Positions 7,014 through 17,075 of a DNA stretch of 64,000 nt are shown here, piece by piece. The position numbers and the translations under genes were made by a program. This stretch comes from Pseudoalteromonas sp. EB27 (lineage in GTDB: Bacteria > Pseudomonadota > Gammaproteobacteria > Enterobacterales > Alteromonadaceae). Where the stretch lies: NCBI RefSeq assembly GCF_001974875.1, contig NZ_MTQD01000003.1, positions 186,001 to 250,000 on the forward strand. The letters run 5' to 3'. The first letter of the stretch is position 1. Every line of letters starts with the position of its first letter. A model generated the notes under the pieces. That model saw only the letters and a list, made by a program, of their open reading frames with translations, was not told the origin of the DNA and searched no databases.

Positions 7014-9521
7014 ATGAGTTATCAGGTTCTAGCGAGAAAATGGCGTCCTCAAACCTTTCATGAATTGGTTGGGCAGTCTCATGTTAAGCAAGCGCTTGTA
7101 AATGCGCTTACACAAAATAGACTGCATCACGCTTATTTATTCACTGGAACCCGCGGTGTAGGTAAAACGACCATTGCACGTATTTTTGCTAAAAGCTTAA
7201 ATTGCGACGAAGGTATATCTGCAAATCCGTGTGGTCAATGTAGCAGCTGTTTAGATATAGAAGCAGGGCGCTACATTGATTTACTCGAAATAGATGCGGC
7301 TTCTCGAACCAAAGTAGAGGACACCCGCGAAATACTCGATAACGTTCAATATGCGCCAACGCGTGGACGTTATAAAGTATATCTAATCGATGAAGTTCAC
7401 ATGCTCTCAAAGCACAGTTTCAATGCACTTTTAAAAACGCTTGAAGAACCACCAGAGCATGTGAAATTTTTATTAGCGACGACCGATCCTCAAAAGTTAC
7501 CCGTTACTATTTTATCTCGCTGTTTGCAATTTAACTTAAATGCGTTATCGCAAAGTGAAATTAAAACACAGCTTGAACACGTACTTACTCAAGAGCAGCT
7601 TAGCTTTGATACCGATGCACTTAGTATTATTTCAAAAGCCGCTGATGGCAGTATGCGTGATGCACTTAGCTTAACCGACCAAGCTATTGCGCAAACAAAT
7701 GGTGATATTAATAATCAAGCAGTACAAACAATGCTTGGTTTAATGGATACCCATTACAGCCAAAGCTTGCTTGCAGCATTACTTGCTCAAGATGGTGCTG
7801 CATTAATGGATGAAATTGCACAAGTGGCAAGTCGTAATCCTAATTATGTGGCATTGCTTGATGATTTAATTGCACTTACGCATTTGACTCAACTAACCCA
7901 GTTAGTGCCAGAAGCGGCAGGGCTTGATGAAAAAAATGTAGATTATATTGCTCATGTTGCACAGCATACGAGCCCACAGCAAATTCAAGTTTATTATCAG
8001 TTGCTGTTAAATGGTAAAAAAGATTTACAATGGGCACCAGAGCCTCGCTTAGGTTTTGAAATGATCATGCTAAGACTATTAGCATTTAAGCCTACAGACG
8101 CTCAACAAAGTGTACCTATAGTTAATGAAGAGCCGGCTCAAAATAAGCAAGGCCGAGCAAGTGCACTGCGAGATATATTAAATAAAAATAAAACATCGCA
8201 AAATAGCTTGTCAAGTACTAGCCGTGAGCAGGTAAGTAATGCCTTGCCGGTTAATAATACCGAACAACCAAAACCAGTTGAATCAGCGCCAACGATTGCC
8301 ACTGAAATATCTAATGATGAAGTCGCACAAAGTAAAAATGAACCAGCGAATGATGCAGTAGAGCAACCGGTTCAACAAACAGAAAACACTCCTGAACAAC
8401 AAGTCTCAGTTAATGAGCAACCACAAGCTAATGTTGTTTCGGATGATCAAGCCCAGCGTCAAAGTGAAGATGAAGCTTATATGCAACACAGCGATGCTGA
8501 ACAAACGTTAGCCTCGCAGTTTGACGATATAATGAGTAGCGCTGTAGATCAGGGCTTTAACCCTGCTACTAATACAAATTCAGATCCTTCATTAGAGCTT
8601 GCAGCTAATCAAAATGTAACTACACCAATTGCCGAGCAAGAAGCGCAAGCTCAATCGGCCATTGCCCGTATTTTACGTGACAGAAACATATCGGGTGCAG
8701 GTAGGTTATCAAGTAAGAATACAAATACATCTGCGAGTAATGTAGCAGTACAGCCAAGCCAAGCGCCTGCTAAAAAGCCTGAACAGCATCCAAGAATGCC
8801 TAAAGCCCAAGGTAGTGCAGATACAAGTGCAAGTGAGCTTAATGGCCCTTCAAGCACTACGTCTGGCGATACCCCTCCTTGGGCTACTGATAGCGCAGGT
8901 GAGAGTGAAAAAAAGCATGAGCTCCCAGTAACAGGGGGCCAAACCCAGGTACATAGTCAATCCAGCACAAAGCCAGCTAGTAAGATTGATTTTAAAGCAA
9001 AGCACCAAACAATTACCGAAAATTTAGCGCCAGAATTACTTGAGCAGATAAACCCTCAAAAAGCGCCCGAAATAGTGCCAGAGGAAGTAAGTATTCCTGC
9101 GCCTGATGATTTTCAAAGCCCAATTAGTGAAATTAGATTTGCACATCAACAAGATGAATGGGCTTATTTAATTAAACGTATGGGGCTGGGTGGTCGTATG
9201 CGCCAATTTGCACTGCATTCAATATTTACCAAGCAAGGCAACAGTTTACATATAGATGTTGATGAATCACAAAAGCATTTAGATACACCGATGCTTCGCC
9301 AAAGATTAGATGCCGCACTTTCGAGTATTTATGAGCATAACGTGTCGTTAAGTATTAATTTTGCTAAGGGAGTTATTGACTCTCCTTATCTTATTCAGCA
9401 AAAAATTGATGCAGGTCGCCATCAACAAGCAATCGATGTGATCACATCTGACGAAAACATAGTACAATTTCAGCAAGTATTTAGCGCCGAAATCGACGAA
9501 AACAGTATTCAGGCATTGTAA
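7014..9521 (+). CDS. dnaX: DNA polymerase III subunit tau (and gamma by frameshift)
   Basis: The clamp-loader ATPase of the replicative polymerase. Walker A GTRGVGKT is at residues 45-52, the zinc module has Cys64, Cys73, Cys76 and Cys79, and DEVHMLS forms Walker B. The SRC sensor (LSRCLQF) follows. The clamp-loader part ends near residue 370. A long Gln/Glu/Ala/Ser-rich linker runs to about residue 680, and the C-terminal domain binds DnaB and the alpha subunit. At 835 residues it is longer than E. coli tau (643), mainly because of the linker. A slippery A AAA AAG at 8909-8915 in frame with the gene predicts a shorter gamma form of about 635 residues. It is tightly coupled to apt. Confidence 0.96.
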   Translation: MSYQVLARKWRPQTFHELVGQSHVKQALVNALTQNRLHHAYLFTGTRGVGKTTIARIFAKSLNCDEGISANPCGQCSSCLDIEAGRYIDLLEIDAASRTKVEDTREILDNVQYAPTRGRYKVYLIDEVHMLSKHSFNALLKTLEEPPEHVKFLLATTDPQKLPVTILSRCLQFNLNALSQSEIKTQLEHVLTQEQLSFDTDALSIISKAADGSMRDALSLTDQAIAQTNGDINNQAVQTMLGLMDTHYSQSLLAALLAQDGAALMDEIAQVASRNPNYVALLDDLIALTHLTQLTQLVPEAAGLDEKNVDYIAHVAQHTSPQQIQVYYQLLLNGKKDLQWAPEPRLGFEMIMLRLLAFKPTDAQQSVPIVNEEPAQNKQGRASALRDILNKNKTSQNSLSSTSREQVSNALPVNNTEQPKPVESAPTIATEISNDEVAQSKNEPANDAVEQPVQQTENTPEQQVSVNEQPQANVVSDDQAQRQSEDEAYMQHSDAEQTLASQFDDIMSSAVDQGFNPATNTNSDPSLELAANQNVTTPIAEQEAQAQSAIARILRDRNISGAGRLSSKNTNTSASNVAVQPSQAPAKKPEQHPRMPKAQGSADTSASELNGPSSTTSGDTPPWATDSAGESEKKHELPVTGGQTQVHSQSSTKPASKIDFKAKHQTITENLAPELLEQINPQKAPEIVPEEVSIPAPDDFQSPISEIRFAHQQDEWAYLIKRMGLGGRMRQFALHSIFTKQGNSLHIDVDESQKHLDTPMLRQRLDAALSSIYEHNVSLSINFAKGVIDSPYLIQQKIDAGRHQQAIDVITSDENIVQFQQVFSAEIDENSIQAL
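8897..8939 (+). promoter_or_regulatory. Programmed -1 ribosomal frameshift cassette in dnaX
   Basis: The heptamer A AAA AAG (8909-8915) is in the correct frame for tandem -1 slippage. After slipping, the next codons are GCA and TGA, so gamma ends at 8920, one residue after the shift. An SD-like AGGTGAG (8897-8903) lies about six bases upstream. A stem (GCTCCC 8921-8926 with GGGGGC 8934-8939) starts about five bases downstream. Upstream SD, slippery site and downstream stem are the three elements of the E. coli dnaX signal. Confidence 0.85.
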
Positions 9522-9581
9522 TTACTTACAATCGCCCTTATGTTCATGTTAATTAATGTATTAAAAGAAAGAGAGAAAGTT

Positions 9582-9908
9582 ATGTTTAAAGGTGGAATGG
9601 GCAACATGATGAAGCAAGCGCAGCAAATGCAAGATCGCATGCAAAAAGCCCAAGACGAAATTGCAACATTAGAAGTTGTTGGCGAAGCCGGTGCCGGTTT
9701 AGTTAAAGTAACTATGCTTGGTAACCACAACGTACGTCGTGTTCAGCTTGATGAAAGCCTAATGGAAGACGACAAAGACATGATTGAAGACTTACTTGCA
9801 GCAGCATGTAACGATGCTGTACGCCGTGTTGCAGAAGAAACACAAGAGCGCATGGGTAAAGTAACTGGCGGTATGCAATTACCACCAGGTATGAAAATGC
9901 CGTTTTAA
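9582..9908 (+). CDS. ybaB: YbaB/EbfC nucleoid-associated protein
   Basis: A 108-residue DNA-binding protein that forms homodimers. The N-terminus is Met/Gln/Lys-rich ([20 protein letters not shown]), followed by the [19 protein letters not shown] region conserved in the family. The ATG at 9582 is chosen because GAGAGAAAG lies just upstream and the family begins here; an upstream in-frame start at 9540 would add 14 residues before this conserved start. It lies between dnaX and recR, as in most gammaproteobacteria, and the three are probably one transcript linked to recombination and replication repair. Confidence 0.95.
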   Translation: MFKGGMGNMMKQAQQMQDRMQKAQDEIATLEVVGEAGAGLVKVTMLGNHNVRRVQLDESLMEDDKDMIEDLLAAACNDAVRRVAEETQERMGKVTGGMQLPPGMKMPF

Positions 9909-9915
9909 GTAAATA

Positions 9916-10524
9916 ATGCAACTTTCAGATAGTTTAAATCAGCTTATAGAAGCACTGCGCTGCCAACCGGGCATTGGTCCAAAGTCAGCGCAACGTATTG
10001 CTTTTCACTTGCTTGAGCGCGACCGTAAAGGGGGCACTCAGCTTGGTAATGCACTCACTAAAGCAATGACAGCCATAGGGCATTGTCAGTCTTGTCGTAC
10101 TTTTTGCGAACAAGCTCAGTGCGATATTTGTTTAAGTACAAAGCGTCAAGACAGCGGCATATTATGTGTTGTTGAATCGCCTACTGATGTGCTTGCCATT
10201 GAGCAAACGGGTCAGTACTTAGGGCTATACTTTGTTTTAATGGGTCATTTATCGCCAATTGACGGTATCGGCCCTAAAGAAATTGGCTTAGACGTTTTAG
10301 AGCAAAAACTTGCTCAAGGCGGTATTAATGAGGTTATTTTAGCGACTAACCCTACCGTTGAAGGCGATACTACTGCTCATTATATTGCTCAGCTTTGTCA
10401 TAAATATAAAGTAGGTGCTTCGCGTATTGCTCACGGTATTCCTGTGGGGGGCGAGCTTGATTTAGTAGATGGTAGAACGCTTATGCATGCTTTTAGCGGC
10501 AGGCGTTTAGTTACACAAGACTAA
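9916..10524 (+). CDS. recR: Recombination mediator RecR
   Basis: A ring-forming protein that works with RecO and RecF to load RecA at gaps. The 202-residue length fits the family. An N-terminal helix-hairpin-helix ([16 protein letters not shown], residues 19-34) is followed by a C4 zinc finger ([16 protein letters not shown]) and a Toprim domain ([18 protein letters not shown], with [13 protein letters not shown]). It starts seven bases after ybaB, indicating one operon, and a clear terminator follows. Confidence 0.97.
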   Translation: MQLSDSLNQLIEALRCQPGIGPKSAQRIAFHLLERDRKGGTQLGNALTKAMTAIGHCQSCRTFCEQAQCDICLSTKRQDSGILCVVESPTDVLAIEQTGQYLGLYFVLMGHLSPIDGIGPKEIGLDVLEQKLAQGGINEVILATNPTVEGDTTAHYIAQLCHKYKVGASRIAHGIPVGGELDLVDGRTLMHAFSGRRLVTQD

Positions 10525-10553
10525 TTCTAAGCCACTATTTGAAAACAAACTGT

Positions 10554-10588
10554 AAAAGCCTACATGATTAAATTATGTAGGCTTTTTT
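10554..10588 (+). terminator. Rho-independent terminator after recR
   Basis: A 12-bp stem AAAAGCCTACAT / ATGTAGGCTTTT with a 9-base loop is followed by T residues. It ends the apt-dnaX-ybaB-recR transcript. Confidence 0.9.
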
Positions 10589-10664
10589 GTTTTTAAGGTA
10601 AGCTTAGAGGTGGCCTGTTATGTTTTATTCTTGTAGGCTATCTATCTAATTAGTAAGGAACACA

Positions 10665-12566
10665 ATGAAAGATAATCAACCCTACCAAGGTACATTGCTG
10701 GGTAGTAAGCGTTTTTTACCGCTTTTTATTACGCAGTTTTTCTCAGCGATAAACGATAACGTGTATAAGCAATCAGTGCTTATTCTATTGATATTTCAGG
10801 CTGCAACGCTTGCTGATGGCGCACTTTATTCAAATATTGCTGCTGGGTTATTTATCCTACCTTTCTTTTTATTTTCAGGGATGGCGGGGCAGCTAGCTGA
10901 AAAAACAGAAAAATCCAAACTCATCAGAATCGTAAAGCTATGTGAAATCCCTATTATGGTTGTAGGGGCAGTCTCTATTTTAACGCAGTACGTTTGGCTG
11001 ATGTTAGCTACCGTATTTTTAATGGGCGTACAAAGTACGTTTTTTGGTCCACTAAAATACTCTATTTTACCGCAGCACGTAGCCCCTAACGAATTAACAA
11101 AAGCGAATGGCTTGGTTGAATCAGGCACGTTTGTGGCGATACTAATTGGTACAATTTTTGGCACCTATTATATTACTCAATCAGTAGGGCCTACGCTTAT
11201 AAGTATTGCCGTATTAGTACTGGCCGTTATGGGTTATGTGAGCAGTCGCTTTATACCCATTAGTGAGGCAAACGAGCCTAACTTAAAATTTACCTATAAT
11301 ATATTTTCATCCACAAAAAACGTATTTTCAGCACTTAATTCGCAAACAGAATCGGTTGGTAAATCAGTACTTGGGATCAGTTGGTTTTGGTTAATAGGTG
11401 CAATCGTCCTAACTTCCCTACCGAATTATGTAAAGCACACGATGAGTGGGGATGAACTGGTAGTAACTAGTGCACTCGTTGTGTTTTCACTAAGTATTGC
11501 TATTGGTTCGTTATTGTGTGAAAAGCTTTCTCGCTCTCGAATAGAATTAGGAATTGTGCCTTTTGGCGCTATTTTAATTACCTTGTTTTTATACTTACTG
11601 AGCCAAGAGCCTGCTATTAGCTCTTATTTACCTCAAAACCTTGAATTATTGACGCTTGAGCAGTTATTAGAAACAGGCGACATGTTGTGGCATTTTGTAT
11701 GGATGGCAGGCATTGGCATTGGCTCTGGTTTTTATACTGTACCGTTGTATGCGCTTATTCAACAGCGAACTGAAGAATCGAGTCGTTCTCGCGTTATAGC
11801 CGCTAACAATGTTTTAAATGCGTTGTTTATGGTGGGCAGTGCTATTTTGAGCATTGTAACACTGTCTGTTTTTGAGTGGAGTATTTCAGAGTTGCTACTG
11901 TTACTTGCTGGGCTAAACTTGCTTATATCTGTTTATATTTATACCAAAGTACCAGAGTTCTTTTTACGATTTATTATATATATTTTAGCTATTTGTATGT
12001 ACAGAGTGCGTACAAAAGGTGAAAGTAATATTCCAGATGAAGGCGCTGCCGTTATAGTGTGTAATCACGTGAGCTTTGTAGATTGGATGTTTATTTTAGC
12101 AGCATCACCAAGGCCTATCCGGTTTATGGTATTTGCCCCTATTTATTATTCGCCAGCCCTACATTGGTTATTTAAAATGGCCAAAGCTATTCCCATTAAC
12201 AGTGAAAAAACCAATCCGGAAGCGTTTAAAAAAGCGTTTGACGAAGTGGCTGCTGCGCTTAATAAAGGCGAACTTGTTGGTATTTTCCCTGAAGGAAAAC
12301 TAACCAGTGACGGCTCTATCGATATTTTTCGCCGTGGAATCGAGCGCATTATTGAGCGCTCACCTGTGCCCGTTATTCCTGTGCATTTAGGGGGCCTGTG
12401 GGGAAGTATGTTTAGCCGAAAAGCTAAGTGGCAACTACCACGATTAAAATGGTCTTTGGTGTCGGTTGCAGTAGGTACCCCGATTGCCGCTGACAAAGTA
12501 GTAGCAGACGATTTACGTGAGCAAGTATTGGCTTTAAAAGCGCTTCATTCAAAAGATAGTGACTAA
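10665..12566 (+). CDS. MFS transporter fused to PlsC-type acyltransferase
   Basis: A 633-residue fusion. Residues 1-425 form a 12-helix MFS transporter related to the lysophospholipid flippase LplT (FFSAINDNVYKQSVLILLIF near the N-terminus). Residues 440-633 form a 1-acyl-glycerophosphate acyltransferase domain with the HX4D motif (NHVSFVDW, H468 and D473) and the FPEG motif (541-544). Longer relatives continue with an acyl-ACP synthetase (Aas) domain that is absent here. The likely role is to bring lyso-phospholipids across the inner membrane and re-acylate them. Without Aas it must take acyl-ACP or acyl-CoA made elsewhere. It overlaps or abuts the pseudouridine synthase gene. The substrate is inferred from family resemblance. 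Confidence 0.85.
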   Translation: MKDNQPYQGTLLGSKRFLPLFITQFFSAINDNVYKQSVLILLIFQAATLADGALYSNIAAGLFILPFFLFSGMAGQLAEKTEKSKLIRIVKLCEIPIMVVGAVSILTQYVWLMLATVFLMGVQSTFFGPLKYSILPQHVAPNELTKANGLVESGTFVAILIGTIFGTYYITQSVGPTLISIAVLVLAVMGYVSSRFIPISEANEPNLKFTYNIFSSTKNVFSALNSQTESVGKSVLGISWFWLIGAIVLTSLPNYVKHTMSGDELVVTSALVVFSLSIAIGSLLCEKLSRSRIELGIVPFGAILITLFLYLLSQEPAISSYLPQNLELLTLEQLLETGDMLWHFVWMAGIGIGSGFYTVPLYALIQQRTEESSRSRVIAANNVLNALFMVGSAILSIVTLSVFEWSISELLLLLAGLNLLISVYIYTKVPEFFLRFIIYILAICMYRVRTKGESNIPDEGAAVIVCNHVSFVDWMFILAASPRPIRFMVFAPIYYSPALHWLFKMAKAIPINSEKTNPEAFKKAFDEVAAALNKGELVGIFPEGKLTSDGSIDIFRRGIERIIERSPVPVIPVHLGGLWGSMFSRKAKWQLPRLKWSLVSVAVGTPIAADKVVADDLREQVLALKALHSKDSD

Positions 12567-12570
12567 TTTA

Positions 12571-13308
12571 ATGATTAACTTAATGGCTAACTCAACATCG
12601 CATACACCTTCAGAACCACACAATATAGTTGATGATTTTGTAGCCCCTAAGTGCGACGGGTTTATTGAAATATTATATCAAGATGACGATATTTTACTGA
12701 TCAATAAACCCAGTGGACTATTAAGCTTATCAGGTAAAAATCCGCTTAATTGGGACTCAGTGCATTACCGCTTAGTAAATGGTCAAAAGGGCTTAACAGC
12801 TGCATTTGCAGAAGCTAAGTTACCGCATCGGCTAGATTTGGGCACATCGGGCATTATGATTGTTGGATTAAACGCCAAAGCATCAAAGCATCTTAATAAG
12901 CAATTTCAGGCACGCACTATTCAAAAGCGTTATGTAGCCATGCTCGAAGGGGTCTTGGCTGTTGATAAGGGGTCAATTACTGCGCCAATAGCAAAGGATA
13001 AGCTGCTTTTTCCGCGAGTTAAAATTTGCCAAGCGACGGGCAAAGTAGCGGTGAGTGAATACAGTGTGCTTGAGCGGCTTAAACAACCGTGCAGAACCTT
13101 AGTGCAATTTACGCCCGTTACCGGACGTACCCATCAACTACGAATACACAGCCAGTTTATAGGGCACCCAATTTTAGGCTGTGATTTATATAAAAGTGCA
13201 CAAAGTGAGTACATGGCAGGACGCTTACAATTACATGCCAGCGATTTATATTTTGAACATCCAACAACAAGCGAAAAGATTCATATTAATTGTCCGCACC
13301 CATTTTAG
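12571..13308 (+). CDS. RluA-family RNA pseudouridine synthase
   Basis: An enzyme that isomerises uridine to pseudouridine in rRNA or tRNA. The N-terminal part has the LYQDDDILLINKPSGLLS motif. The catalytic Asp lies in HRLDLGTSGI, and the RTHQLRIH and GHPILGCDLY motifs follow. The layout is closest to RluA (23S U746 / tRNA U32), but the exact target is not decided by sequence alone. The start is uncertain: a GTG at 12559 overlaps the previous gene by 8 bases, while ATGs at 12571 and 12583 do not, and none has a clear ribosome site. Close spacing suggests co-transcription with the transporter-acyltransferase. Confidence 0.85.
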   Translation: MINLMANSTSHTPSEPHNIVDDFVAPKCDGFIEILYQDDDILLINKPSGLLSLSGKNPLNWDSVHYRLVNGQKGLTAAFAEAKLPHRLDLGTSGIMIVGLNAKASKHLNKQFQARTIQKRYVAMLEGVLAVDKGSITAPIAKDKLLFPRVKICQATGKVAVSEYSVLERLKQPCRTLVQFTPVTGRTHQLRIHSQFIGHPILGCDLYKSAQSEYMAGRLQLHASDLYFEHPTTSEKIHINCPHPF

Positions 13309-13356
13309 ATAAACGAGATATTCTATTTTTTCGTTTCACCTTTTTTTGATTTTTCC

Positions 13357-13384
13357 CTTGAAGTTCTAACACCTCACCCCATAT
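13357..13384 (+). promoter_or_regulatory. RpoH (sigma32) heat-shock promoter of htpG
   Basis: CCCTTGAA ends at 13362 and CCCCATAT starts at 13377, with a 14-base spacer. This matches the sigma32 consensus CTTGAA-N13/14-CCCCATnT. It lies about 45 bases before the htpG start. Confidence 0.9.
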
Positions 13385-13426
13385 TAAGTGCATAACGCAG
13401 ACACTTTGCAAATTGGAGATATATAA

Positions 13427-15340
13427 ATGACTGCAGCACAAAAAGAAACATTAGGCTTTCAAACAGAAGTAAAACAATTATTAAACTTAATGATTCATTC
13501 TCTTTATTCTAATAAAGAAATATTTTTACGCGAACTTGTGTCAAACGCATCAGATGCGGCAGACAAGTTACGCTTTTTAGCGCTATCTCAAGGCGACCTT
13601 TACCAAGGTGATGCCGATTTACGTGTACGTATTAGCGCAGATAAAGAAGCAAATACAATTACCATTTCTGATAATGGTATTGGTATGACACGCGATGAAG
13701 TAATTAGCTCGCTAGGTACTATTGCAAAGTCGGGTACTGCTGAGTTTTTCAAAAACTTAACGGGTGATCAAAGTAAAGATTCACAGTTAATTGGTCAATT
13801 TGGTGTTGGTTTTTACTCAGCATTTATTGTTGCCGATTTAGTAACTGTTCGTACACGAAAAGCGGGTGAAACAACAGCTTACGAGTGGGAATCTCAAGGT
13901 GAAGGCGAATACACGCTTCAAGAAATTGAAAAAGAAGGCCGTGGTACCGACATTATTTTACATCTTCGTGATGAAGAAAAAGAATTTGCTGACGATTACC
14001 GCCTGCGCGGCATTGTTACTAAATACTCAGACCATATTTCAACACCTGTACAAATGTTTAAAGCAGAAGTACCAGAGTCTGAAGGCGAAGACGGCGAAAA
14101 AATTCCAGCAGTACCAGGTGAATGGGAAAGTATTAACCGTGCAACTGCATTGTGGACGCGTGATAAGTCAGAGCTTTCTGATGAAGAATACAAAGAGTTT
14201 TACAAGCACGTAAGCCACGACTGGGAAGATCCACTTAGCTGGGCACATAATAAGGTTGAAGGTAAAACTGAATACACGAGCCTTTTATACATCCCTAAAA
14301 AAGCACCTTTCGATTTATGGAACCGTGAACGCCAAAGTGGCTTAAAACTTTATGTACAACGTGTATTTGTAATGGATGATGCTGAGCAGTTCATGCCAAG
14401 CTACCTTCGTTTTGTGAAAGGTTTACTAGATTCAAACGATTTACCACTAAACGTATCTCGTGAAATTCTACAAGACAACAAAGTAACGCAAGCTATTCGT
14501 AAAGGGTGTACATCGCGCATTATTAAAATGCTTGAGCGTATGGCTAAAAACAAAGCTGACGATTACCAAGTATTTTGGAACGAGTTTGGCCAAGTAATGA
14601 AAGAAGGCCCAGCTGAAGATGCGGCAAATAAAGAAGCTGTGTGTAAACTATTACGTTTTTCTTCGACTCATACTGATTCAGAAACGCAAGATGTGTCGCT
14701 TGAGCAATATGTTGAGCGCATGAACGAAGGTCAGGATAAAATTTACTATGTAGTAGCTGATACATTTACCTCTGCGAAAAATTCTCCGCATTTAGAGATT
14801 TTCCGCAAAAAAGGCATTGAAGTATTACTACTAAGTGACCGTGTTGATGAGTGGATGATGAGCCACTTAACTGAATTTGCTGATAAGCAACTACAGTCAA
14901 TTACACGTGGTGACCTAGATTTAGGTAAACTTGACGACGAAGAAACTAAAAAAGCACAAGAAGAGTCTGAAAAAGAAATGGCTGGGCTTGTTGAACGTAT
15001 TAAAACAGCATTAGGTGAAGACGTTAAAGAAGTACGCTTTACGCACCGCTTAACAGATTCTCCAGCGTGTGTTGTAAGCGACGACAACGATATGAGCTCA
15101 CAAATGCAAAAGCTAATGGAGTCTGTAGGTCAAGCAGCCCCAGAAGCAAAACCTGTGTTTGAGCTAAATCCAGAGCACCAACTTGTTAAGCATTTAAATG
15201 ACGAACAAGATGAAGATAAGTTTTCACAGTGGTCACATGTTTTATTAGACCAAGCATTACTTGCAGAACGCGGTACACTTAAAGATCCAACAGGATTCGT
15301 TACTCGCTTAAACAAGCTAATGCTTGAACTAAGTAAGTAG
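13427..15340 (+). CDS. htpG: Chaperone HtpG (Hsp90)
   Basis: A cytosolic ATP-dependent chaperone of 637 residues, the usual family length. The GHKL ATPase domain shows [18 protein letters not shown] near residue 33, ISDNGIGMT and [11 protein letters not shown]. The middle domain contains [20 protein letters not shown] and [11 protein letters not shown]. The C-terminal dimerisation domain follows to the end. A GGAG ribosome site precedes the ATG, a heat-shock promoter lies upstream and an intrinsic terminator downstream, so it is a single-gene transcript. The htpG-adk gene order is shared with E. coli. Confidence 0.98.
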   Translation: MTAAQKETLGFQTEVKQLLNLMIHSLYSNKEIFLRELVSNASDAADKLRFLALSQGDLYQGDADLRVRISADKEANTITISDNGIGMTRDEVISSLGTIAKSGTAEFFKNLTGDQSKDSQLIGQFGVGFYSAFIVADLVTVRTRKAGETTAYEWESQGEGEYTLQEIEKEGRGTDIILHLRDEEKEFADDYRLRGIVTKYSDHISTPVQMFKAEVPESEGEDGEKIPAVPGEWESINRATALWTRDKSELSDEEYKEFYKHVSHDWEDPLSWAHNKVEGKTEYTSLLYIPKKAPFDLWNRERQSGLKLYVQRVFVMDDAEQFMPSYLRFVKGLLDSNDLPLNVSREILQDNKVTQAIRKGCTSRIIKMLERMAKNKADDYQVFWNEFGQVMKEGPAEDAANKEAVCKLLRFSSTHTDSETQDVSLEQYVERMNEGQDKIYYVVADTFTSAKNSPHLEIFRKKGIEVLLLSDRVDEWMMSHLTEFADKQLQSITRGDLDLGKLDDEETKKAQEESEKEMAGLVERIKTALGEDVKEVRFTHRLTDSPACVVSDDNDMSSQMQKLMESVGQAAPEAKPVFELNPEHQLVKHLNDEQDEDKFSQWSHVLLDQALLAERGTLKDPTGFVTRLNKLMLELSK

Positions 15341-15387
15341 TTAACTACTTATTTAGTTAATAAAAGTATAAATTATATACTTTAAAT

Positions 15388-15412
15388 AAAAGGGAACGTG
15401 TGTTCCTTTTTT
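15388..15412 (+). terminator. Rho-independent terminator after htpG
   Basis: GGAAC/GTTCC stem extended by AAA/TTT, loop GTGT, followed by T6. Confidence 0.85.
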
Positions 15413-15503
15413 AATGCGCTGTAAATACATCAACAACTCATCAATTAGTATAAGTTGCTTGAGTATCTGCGGCGCTTGTGGAAGAATTCAGGCTTTAAAA
15501 TAA

Positions 15504-16172
<669 letters not shown>

Positions 16173-16187
16173 TTATAAAAGCACATT

Positions 16188-16213
16188 AAAAAACCGCCAA
16201 TTGGCGGTTTTTT
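16188..16213. terminator. Bidirectional terminator between adk and tpx
   Basis: AAAAAACCGCC and GGCGGTTTTTT form a perfect stem with an AATT loop. It carries T runs on both strands, serving adk and the convergent peroxidase gene. Confidence 0.92.
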
Positions 16214-16260
16214 ATTTTAAGTCTATTTAGCCTTGCTTAATTAGTGCTAATTAATCGGCT

Positions 16261-16842
16261 TTACAGCGTTTTAAGTTTCTCAATTACGCTGTTATATTCT
16301 GGTTCAGTTGAAAGACTACTAACTAATTGTTTATAAATGATGTTGTGACTTTCATCTAAAATAAATACAGTTCGCGTTAGTAAACCCATATCTTTAATAA
16401 TTAATCCGTATTTTTGGCCAAAATCGCGCCAAACAGAATCAGATAACGTAGTGATTTTATCGATATTTTCAGCTTTGCAAAAACGCTTTTGAGCAAATGG
16501 TAAATCAGCACTAATTGTCAACATAGCAACCGCAGGAAATTGCGAGGCTACTTTTTCATTAAAGTGTTTAGTTTGCAGGCTACAAATACCTGTATCAAGG
16601 CTGGGTACTACACTTATCAATACAGCTTGACCTTTGTAATCCTCAAGCGTTACAGGGATGAAGTTGTCATCAACTACTTTGAAATTTGGCGCACTATCAC
16701 CTACTGAGACACCTTTGCCTAATAAAGTTACTGGTTTGCCCTGTGCAGATACTTTTCCTATGTCTAGCGTGTTTTCTGGGTAATCGGCTGCAATAGCCAC
16801 AGAGCAAAATGCACTCAAAACAAAGGTAAGTGAACGTAACAT
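16261..16842 (-). CDS. tpx: Thiol peroxidase with signal peptide (Tpx family)
   Basis: An atypical 2-Cys peroxiredoxin that reduces hydroperoxides. Peroxidatic Cys87 lies in PSLDTGICSLQ and resolving Cys122 in AQKRFCKAEN, about the spacing of the Tpx family. Unlike the cytosolic E. coli protein, residues 1-19 form a signal peptide (basic start, hydrophobic core, cleavage near AIA-AD), giving a periplasmic enzyme. The 193-residue length is about 25 longer than E. coli Tpx, explained by this leader. AAGGAAA upstream of the ATG is a ribosome site. It stands alone, convergent with adk. How the periplasmic form would be re-reduced is not evident from the neighbourhood. Confidence 0.92.
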   Translation of the reverse strand: MLRSLTFVLSAFCSVAIAADYPENTLDIGKVSAQGKPVTLLGKGVSVGDSAPNFKVVDDNFIPVTLEDYKGQAVLISVVPSLDTGICSLQTKHFNEKVASQFPAVAMLTISADLPFAQKRFCKAENIDKITTLSDSVWRDFGQKYGLIIKDMGLLTRTVFILDESHNIIYKQLVSSLSTEPEYNSVIEKLKTL

Positions 16843-17075
16843 AAGGTATTTCCTTTTAAATTAACGCAATGGGCGTCAGTGTATTATACTGCGCTATAGT
16901 AACCAAGTGATTATACAGCTCTAATTAAACTGGGATTAGTTCTGTAATATAAAAATTGTAACTGTGCTAAACTTTGATTAACATGAAGTTACAAAATATA
17001 TCTTCAATAATAAAAATAAAAACCACTATAAAGTAATTTTAATGCTCATGACTGGTTTAGAAACAGAGAGATAAT

